DNA from: Dictyoglomus sp.
Lineage (GTDB): Bacteria > Dictyoglomota > Dictyoglomia > Dictyoglomales > Dictyoglomaceae
Direction of reading: 5' to 3'
NCBI GenBank assembly: GCA_025060475.1
Contig: JANXBZ010000002.1
Span: 62,001 to 126,000, forward strand
DNA length: 64,000 bases
Shown piece by piece: positions 59,685 through 64,000 of the stretch (its first letter is position 1; the number at the start of each line of letters is the position of its first letter). Position numbers and translations under genes: made by a program. The notes under the pieces were generated by a model that saw only the letters and a list, made by a program, of their open reading frames with translations, did not search any database and was not told the origin of the DNA.

Positions 59685-60673
59685 TTCTTCTTTCTCATGG
59701 AAGTGGAGGAGAACTGACAAAAAGGCTTATTGAAGAGGAAATTTTAAAATATTTTGGAAATGAAATATTAGGTGAGTTATTAGATTCAGGAGTTTTTAAT
59801 ATAGAAGGAAAGATTGCTTTTACTACTGATTCTTTTGTAGTATCTCCTATCTTTTTTAACGGAGGAGATATAGGAAAACTTTCTATTTATGGAACTGTAA
59901 ATGATTTATCGGTAATGGGAGCAAAACCTTTATATTTGAGTGTGGGATTTATTATTGAAGAGGGTCTAACTTTAAATGAATTTAGAAAAATCCTCCAATC
60001 TATGAGTAATGCAAGTAGGGAATGTGGAGTAAAAATTATTACAGGGGATACAAAAGTTGTAGAAAAAGGAAAAGGGGACAAGATTTTTATAAATACAACT
60101 GGCATTGGAATAATAGAAAAAGATTTGGATTGGAGAGGGAGAAAAATAGAGGAGGGGGACTTGATAATTGTTAATGGAGGAATTGGAGAACATGGGATTT
60201 CTCTAATGCTTCAAAGATTAGGAGTTAAAATAGGAGAAGAAATAAAGTCAGATCTTGCTCCTTTAAATTCTCTAACTTTACCTCTTCTTTCATTTTTTAA
60301 AGGAATTAAATTTATGAGAGATCCCACAAGGGGTGGAGTTGCGGGAGTTTTAAATGAGGTTGCTCAGAGATATAATGTGGAAATAGAAATTGAAGAAGAA
60401 AAGATTCCTCTAAAGGATTGGGTGAGATCTGCAAGTGAGATTTTAGGCATAGATCCTCTTTATTCTGCTAACGAAGGAAAGGTAATTATTATAGTGACAA
60501 GGGAAGAAGGAGATAAAATTGTTGAATTTTTGAATAAACATGAACTAGGAAAAGAAGGAAGAATTATTGGAGAAATTAAAGGTAAGGGAAATAAGGTGTA
60601 TTTAAGGACTAAGATTGGTACAAGAAGAATTTTAGATCCATTAAGAAAGGATCTCCTTCCAAGAATATGTTAA
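59672..60673 (+). CDS. hypE: Hydrogenase maturation protein HypE
   Basis: A 333-residue PurM-like ATPase that turns a thiocarbamate on its C-terminal Cys into thiocyanate, donating cyanide to iron. ILLSHGSGGELTKRLIEEEI begins it, with FTTDSFVVSPIFFNGGDIGK, GTVNDLSVMGAKP, ITGDTKVVEKGK and DPTRGGVAGVLNEVA. The required C-terminal ending PRIC is present. Overlaps hypD and the next gene (7 bases). Confidence 0.96.
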   Translation: MEEIILLSHGSGGELTKRLIEEEILKYFGNEILGELLDSGVFNIEGKIAFTTDSFVVSPIFFNGGDIGKLSIYGTVNDLSVMGAKPLYLSVGFIIEEGLTLNEFRKILQSMSNASRECGVKIITGDTKVVEKGKGDKIFINTTGIGIIEKDLDWRGRKIEEGDLIIVNGGIGEHGISLMLQRLGVKIGEEIKSDLAPLNSLTLPLLSFFKGIKFMRDPTRGGVAGVLNEVAQRYNVEIEIEEEKIPLKDWVRSASEILGIDPLYSANEGKVIIIVTREEGDKIVEFLNKHELGKEGRIIGEIKGKGNKVYLRTKIGTRRILDPLRKDLLPRIC

Positions 60674-61551
60674 AGGATAATAAAGAATTTTTAAAAAGAA
60701 ATCTACTTTTTGATGGTGCTATGGGGACAGAGCTTCAAAGAAGAGGTCTTCCCATAGGAATACCTCCAGAGCTTTGGAATATGGATAATCCTAATATTGT
60801 TGAGGATATCCATAGAGATTATATTTCTTCTGGGGCTATGGTGATTGAGACTAATACTTTTGGAGGAAACAGGTTAAGATTAAAAAGAAAAGATCTAGAG
60901 GGAAAAGTTAAAGAAATAAATAAAAGGGCAGTAGAGATTGCATTAAAATTTAAAAGTAAGGGAATATTAATTGCAGGGTCGGTAGGACCTTTAGGAGAAC
61001 TTATTGAGCCATATGGGGATATTACAGAAGAAGAAGCAGAAGAGATTTTTTCTGAACAGATAGAAATATTGAGAGATTCAGGGGTGGACTTTATTCTTAT
61101 AGAGACCATGATTTCCTTGAATGAAGCGAAAATAGCCTTAAGATCCGCAAAAAGGTTAGGATGTATAGTAGGTGTCACTATGAGTTTTGAATGGGGAGCA
61201 AAGGGTGGAAGAACTCCCTTTGGAGATGAGGTAGAAATATCTATGAGGGAGTTGGAAAAGGAAGGGGCAGATTTTGTGGGAGCAAATTGTGGAAAAGGAA
61301 TTGAAGATATGAGAAAAATAGCACCTATACTTAGAAAGTCAACAAATCTTCCTATTTTAATACAGCCCAATGCAGGTATGCCTCAAATTATTAATAGAAA
61401 ATTGGTTTATTCAGAATCTCCCTCTAATTTTGCAGTTTTTGTTGAAGAAATGTTAGATTTAGGAGTAAATTTTATTGGGGGATGTTGTGGAACAAATCCT
61501 GAATTCATAAAGGAAGCTTATAAGATTTTTAAAGAAAAAGGTAGAATATAA
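60667..61551 (+). CDS. Homocysteine S-methyltransferase-family protein
   Basis: A 294-residue protein of the homocysteine/betaine methyltransferase barrel family, equal to the N-terminal domain of MetH. LLFDGAMGTELQRRG, ETNTFGGNRLRL, GSVGPLGELIEP, VGANCGKGIEDM and the zinc-binding FIGGCCGTNPEF are all visible, with Cys residues placed as in BHMT. It lacks the cobalamin domains. It starts inside the end of hypE. It may transfer a methyl group from methyl-THF (see metF) or another donor to homocysteine, working with partners elsewhere. Confidence 0.88.
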   Translation: MLKDNKEFLKRNLLFDGAMGTELQRRGLPIGIPPELWNMDNPNIVEDIHRDYISSGAMVIETNTFGGNRLRLKRKDLEGKVKEINKRAVEIALKFKSKGILIAGSVGPLGELIEPYGDITEEEAEEIFSEQIEILRDSGVDFILIETMISLNEAKIALRSAKRLGCIVGVTMSFEWGAKGGRTPFGDEVEISMRELEKEGADFVGANCGKGIEDMRKIAPILRKSTNLPILIQPNAGMPQIINRKLVYSESPSNFAVFVEEMLDLGVNFIGGCCGTNPEFIKEAYKIFKEKGRI

Positions 61552-61552
61552 T

Positions 61553-61573
61553 GGGGAGGGAATATCCCTCCCC
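61553..61573. terminator. Bidirectional hairpin terminator
   Basis: GGGGAGGGA (61553-61561), 3-base loop, TCCCTCCCC (61565-61573): a strong 9-bp G/C-rich stem between the convergent methyltransferase and GH53 genes, ending 5 bases before the GH53 stop. Flanking T-runs are poor on both strands (TATAATTATT, ATTATATT). Confidence 0.65.
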
Positions 61574-61578
61574 TATAA

Positions 61579-63447
61579 TTATTCTTCTGTTAATTCAAAA
61601 TCATCAATCCAGCCCCAATTTCCTGTATTACCATCAACTATAATACTAATTTTACATTGACCGTTGGAAACTTTTATTCCTTTTATAGTAGGATTACTCC
61701 ATTTAAGCCATCCAGTATTTACAATATCTAGAATCAAATCTTCTCCTCCATATTCGCTTACTTTAAGTTTCAGAATATTCTCTCCTCCTCCACCTTGAAT
61801 CCAAAAACTTACTTTGTAATTTCCATTTTTCAGTCCCTTAATTAGTTGGTACATTTCAAATTTAAATGGCTTATCAAGCCAATAATTTACTGCATATTCT
61901 CCAGATTTAGCATTCTGAGGAGGACTTGCTTTAACTACTTTTACTGCAGTTCTATCTCCTACTACTATCCAGGGATCAAAACTTCCTGACTCGAAACTTG
62001 GATTCTGAACAAAATTCTTTTCTCCAATAACAGTTATTTTTGCAAATACATTAATATTTACATCTCTGGCAACACCTTTTATTTTAAAGGTTCCTGGTGT
62101 AGAAATTAATGATTTATCAATCTCTTCCCATGTAACTGGAATTGATCTTATAGAATCATCAGAAAATAAGATTTTAACCTTTTCAGGAAGTCGCGGTATT
62201 TCGCCTGTAGAAGTTTTTATATTTACGTCAGAAAGCAATTCCCTGGGTTCAGGCTTTATGTAGGATTTTCCATAAACAAGATTAAAAACATCTAGGGAGG
62301 GTAGAGCATTCCCATTAAAATCAAATAAGGCTTGATTTTCCCAGGGATTTCCTTCTCCAGTTTTCCAACCTGCTCCCTTTACAGGTATCCAACATCCTTC
62401 CCAGTAAAATATTCCTAAGCCTCTTTTGTTGGGAACTTGAGCAACAACTTCCATAATGTCTCTTATTGCAGTAGCCTGCCCCTGAATTGTTGCTTTATAT
62501 CCTCCCATTACTTCCATATCTCCCCCAAAAATATTGGGATGTCCATCCACGTCTTGTAAGGTCCATGCATAAGCAGTTTCAAGAATTACTACATCCTTGT
62601 TAAATCTTTGGGAAATATCATTTAAGTTTGCTTTTAATTCTTCGAGAGTTCCATGCCAGTAGGGATAATATGATACTCCAATAATGTCAAAATCTACCTT
62701 TCTTGCTACCATTTCTGCAAAGAACCAGCGATATAAAGAATTATTCCCACCATCGGATAAATGAAGAGCAATTTTAATAGACTTACTTATTTTTCTCACA
62801 GCGCTGATTCCAGCATTTAGTAGTTTTACAAATCCATCAAATCCTCCTACATTTACCCCAATAAGTTGTCCATCAGGCCATAAAAATCCATTGTTTATTT
62901 CGTTTCCTAATTGGACCATATCAGGAAGGGCATTATTCTTTTTCATGTAATCTAAAACTTTAGTAGTAAAATTAGACACTTCTTTAACTAAGGATGTTCC
63001 TTTTAAATCTTTCCATGCTTTTGGCTTTGTCTGTTTTCCTGGATCTGCCCACCAATCACTATAGTGAAAATCAAGACATACCTTTAATCCTAAAGCTTTT
63101 GCTCTTTGAGCAATTTTTGTCATTTTTATGTAATCACAGTTTCCTCCTCCTAGGGGTTGTCCCTTCTCATCATAGGGATCATTCCAAACTCTTAATCTTA
63201 TCCAGTTTACTCCATGGTCCTTTAATATCTTAAGAGGATCCTTTTCTATGCCATTGTCGTAAAATTTACCACCATTCTCTTCAATCTGATAAAGCATTGA
63301 AACATCAATTCCTTTAATAAAATCTGGTGGTAGATTCTCAATGGGATTTACAAATATTTTGGTTTCTGAAAATCCTGGTACAAGAAAGGAAACTAGTCCC
63401 AACATGGTCATTATTTTAAATATTGAGAAAAGTTTATTGGATCTCAT
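61579..63447 (-). CDS. Secreted arabinogalactan endo-1,4-beta-galactanase (GH53) with CBM61-like module
   Basis: A 622-residue secreted enzyme. Signal peptide at about 1-28, GH53 barrel at about 40-400 with GIDVSMLYQIEENGGKFY, LDFHYSDWWADPGKQ, MVQLGNEINNGFLW (acid/base Glu), and DVVILETAYAW (nucleophile Glu). A bacterial Ig-like (Big_4) domain (about 405-470) and a C-terminal galactan-binding module like CBM61 (about 480-620, NFVQNPSFESGSFDPW, NWGWIDDFEL) follow. GTG 63456 is in frame but lies within the ribosome binding site GGGAGGTG; ATG 63447 is the start. It works outside the cell, feeding galacto-oligosaccharides to the ABC permease just upstream. Confidence 0.92.
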   Translation of the reverse strand: MRSNKLFSIFKIMTMLGLVSFLVPGFSETKIFVNPIENLPPDFIKGIDVSMLYQIEENGGKFYDNGIEKDPLKILKDHGVNWIRLRVWNDPYDEKGQPLGGGNCDYIKMTKIAQRAKALGLKVCLDFHYSDWWADPGKQTKPKAWKDLKGTSLVKEVSNFTTKVLDYMKKNNALPDMVQLGNEINNGFLWPDGQLIGVNVGGFDGFVKLLNAGISAVRKISKSIKIALHLSDGGNNSLYRWFFAEMVARKVDFDIIGVSYYPYWHGTLEELKANLNDISQRFNKDVVILETAYAWTLQDVDGHPNIFGGDMEVMGGYKATIQGQATAIRDIMEVVAQVPNKRGLGIFYWEGCWIPVKGAGWKTGEGNPWENQALFDFNGNALPSLDVFNLVYGKSYIKPEPRELLSDVNIKTSTGEIPRLPEKVKILFSDDSIRSIPVTWEEIDKSLISTPGTFKIKGVARDVNINVFAKITVIGEKNFVQNPSFESGSFDPWIVVGDRTAVKVVKASPPQNAKSGEYAVNYWLDKPFKFEMYQLIKGLKNGNYKVSFWIQGGGGENILKLKVSEYGGEDLILDIVNTGWLKWSNPTIKGIKVSNGQCKISIIVDGNTGNWGWIDDFELTEE

Positions 63448-63462
63448 GAATTTCACCTCCCT

Positions 63463-64000
63463 TTATCCCTTTACTGCTCCCTTAGTAAGTCCAGAAACTA
63501 TATATCTTTGAAGGGAAAGGAATAAAATAGTCATAGGCAACATTCCAAGAAGGGCAGCTGCTGTGAATAAGCCCCATTCTGTAAGATATGGTCCTGAGGA
63601 GAAGGTCCAAAGTCCAATAGCATATGTATAATTTTTGGCATCTCGCAATATAATTCTTGCAAAGATGAATTCATTAAAGACACTCATAAAAGTTAAAATT
63701 ACTACTACTGCGAGAATAGGTCGAGCAAGGGGAATAACTATCTTATAAAAGGTTTGAAATCTTGTGGCACCATCAATCATTGCGGATTCTTCTAAAGAAT
63801 CAGGAATGGTGTCGTAAAATCCTTTGATTATATACATGTTATATGCAATGTTGCCAAGATAAACAAAGGTAAGTCCTGTTAGAGTATCCAAGCCTAAAAA
63901 GGGAATAAACTTCCCTAATAAATTGAGAAGGCTATATATAGCGATCATATAAACTGCACTGGGAAACATCTGGATTAGAAGAAGAGTCATTATTCCATAT
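63463..64000 (-). CDS. ABC sugar transporter permease, MalG-type (partial)
   Basis: The C-terminal 179 codons or so of a binding-protein-dependent permease, open to the window edge. Motifs are FPSAVYMIAIYSLL, YNMYIIKGFYDTIPDSLEESAMIDGATRFQTF with the EAA loop, PLARPILAVVVILTF and the C-terminal QRYIVSGLTKGAVKG, as in the MalG family. Several membrane helices are visible. The frame continues beyond position 64000, so the gene starts outside. It ends 15 bases ahead of the GH53 start, so transporter and enzyme form one operon for galactan uptake. Confidence 0.93.
   Translation of the reverse strand, partial: YGIMTLLLIQMFPSAVYMIAIYSLLNLLGKFIPFLGLDTLTGLTFVYLGNIAYNMYIIKGFYDTIPDSLEESAMIDGATRFQTFYKIVIPLARPILAVVVILTFMSVFNEFIFARIILRDAKNYTYAIGLWTFSSGPYLTEWGLFTAAALLGMLPMTILFLSLQRYIVSGLTKGAVKG

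Noticed and set aside
60819-61370. 183-codon minus-strand frame within the methyltransferase gene
   Set aside because: Shadow of a gene with conserved zinc and substrate motifs; no start signals.
1-64000. CRISPR arrays, transposons, rRNA operons
   Set aside because: No regularly spaced direct repeats, transposase motifs, terminal inverted repeats or rRNA-like stretches were seen.

Overview
The window is AT-rich, gene-dense bacterial chromosome: short gaps, many overlapping stop/start codons, strong GGAGG-type ribosome binding sites and many extended -10 (TGnTATAAT) promoters. The gene set (cellobiose phosphorylase, short-form alpha-glucan phosphorylase, GH1, GH2, GH53 with a CBM61-like module, hydrogenase maturation, archaemetzincin, folate C1 genes) fits an anaerobic, saccharolytic, probably thermophilic bacterium. 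A Dictyoglomus-like organism is my best guess, by family resemblance only. I see no insertion sequences, prophage, CRISPR array or rRNA.

Layout. 1-5.5 kb: end of a partial gene, tRNA-Ser(UGA), a phosphodiesterase and a tightly overlapped folate operon (fhs, folD, metV, metF, a beta-helix protein). 5.4-9.9 kb (minus): an operon of NifV-type homocitrate synthase, LeuC/LeuD-type hydratase and an iron alcohol dehydrogenase, behind a leader that contains a terminator hairpin, plus a TM2 protein. 9.9-22 kb: HD/HD-GYP protein, CDP-alcohol transferase and five-repeat PEGA protein sharing a divergent control region with a CRP-like operator, hflKC, dnaA, a Crp-family regulator, RluD-type synthase, RqcH, an aldo/keto reductase. 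22-33 kb: sugar phosphorolysis (two GH94 enzymes, a ROK regulator, a GT35 phosphorylase), an SHOCT/DUF4097-like protein, NagA. 32-36.6 kb: the most unusual locus, a divergent TPR/HTH protein, a 49-codon secreted-peptide gene, a strong terminator and a large SBP-GAF-HD-GYP sensor. 36.5-41.4 kb: GH1 and GH2 enzymes, tRNA-Asn, archaemetzincin and a 33-residue very basic protein. 41.4-48.7 kb: cyclase-like protein, DivIC-like protein, pyruvate kinase, secreted 5'-nucleotidase, DUF401 membrane protein, RNase J-like protein. 49-58.3 kb: a ten-gene dTDP-rhamnose and glycosyltransferase operon. 58.4-61.6 kb: hypCDE and a homocysteine methyltransferase-like gene. 61.6-64 kb: secreted endo-galactanase and the end of an ABC sugar permease.

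How it fits together. Plant polysaccharides are cut outside the cell (GH53), imported by ABC transporters, and split inside by phosphorylases and glycosidases (GH94, GT35, GH1, GH2) into sugar phosphates that feed glycolysis (pyruvate kinase). hypCDE implies a NiFe hydrogenase elsewhere. The Crp-like protein keeps the residues that contact cAMP and TGTGA half-sites in E. coli CRP, and one good TGTGA-N6-TCACT site lies in the window. The best candidate for an undescribed system is the peptide, TPR/HTH regulator and sensor locus at 32.2-36.6 kb, which resembles a peptide signalling module. That function is inferred from layout, not shown.
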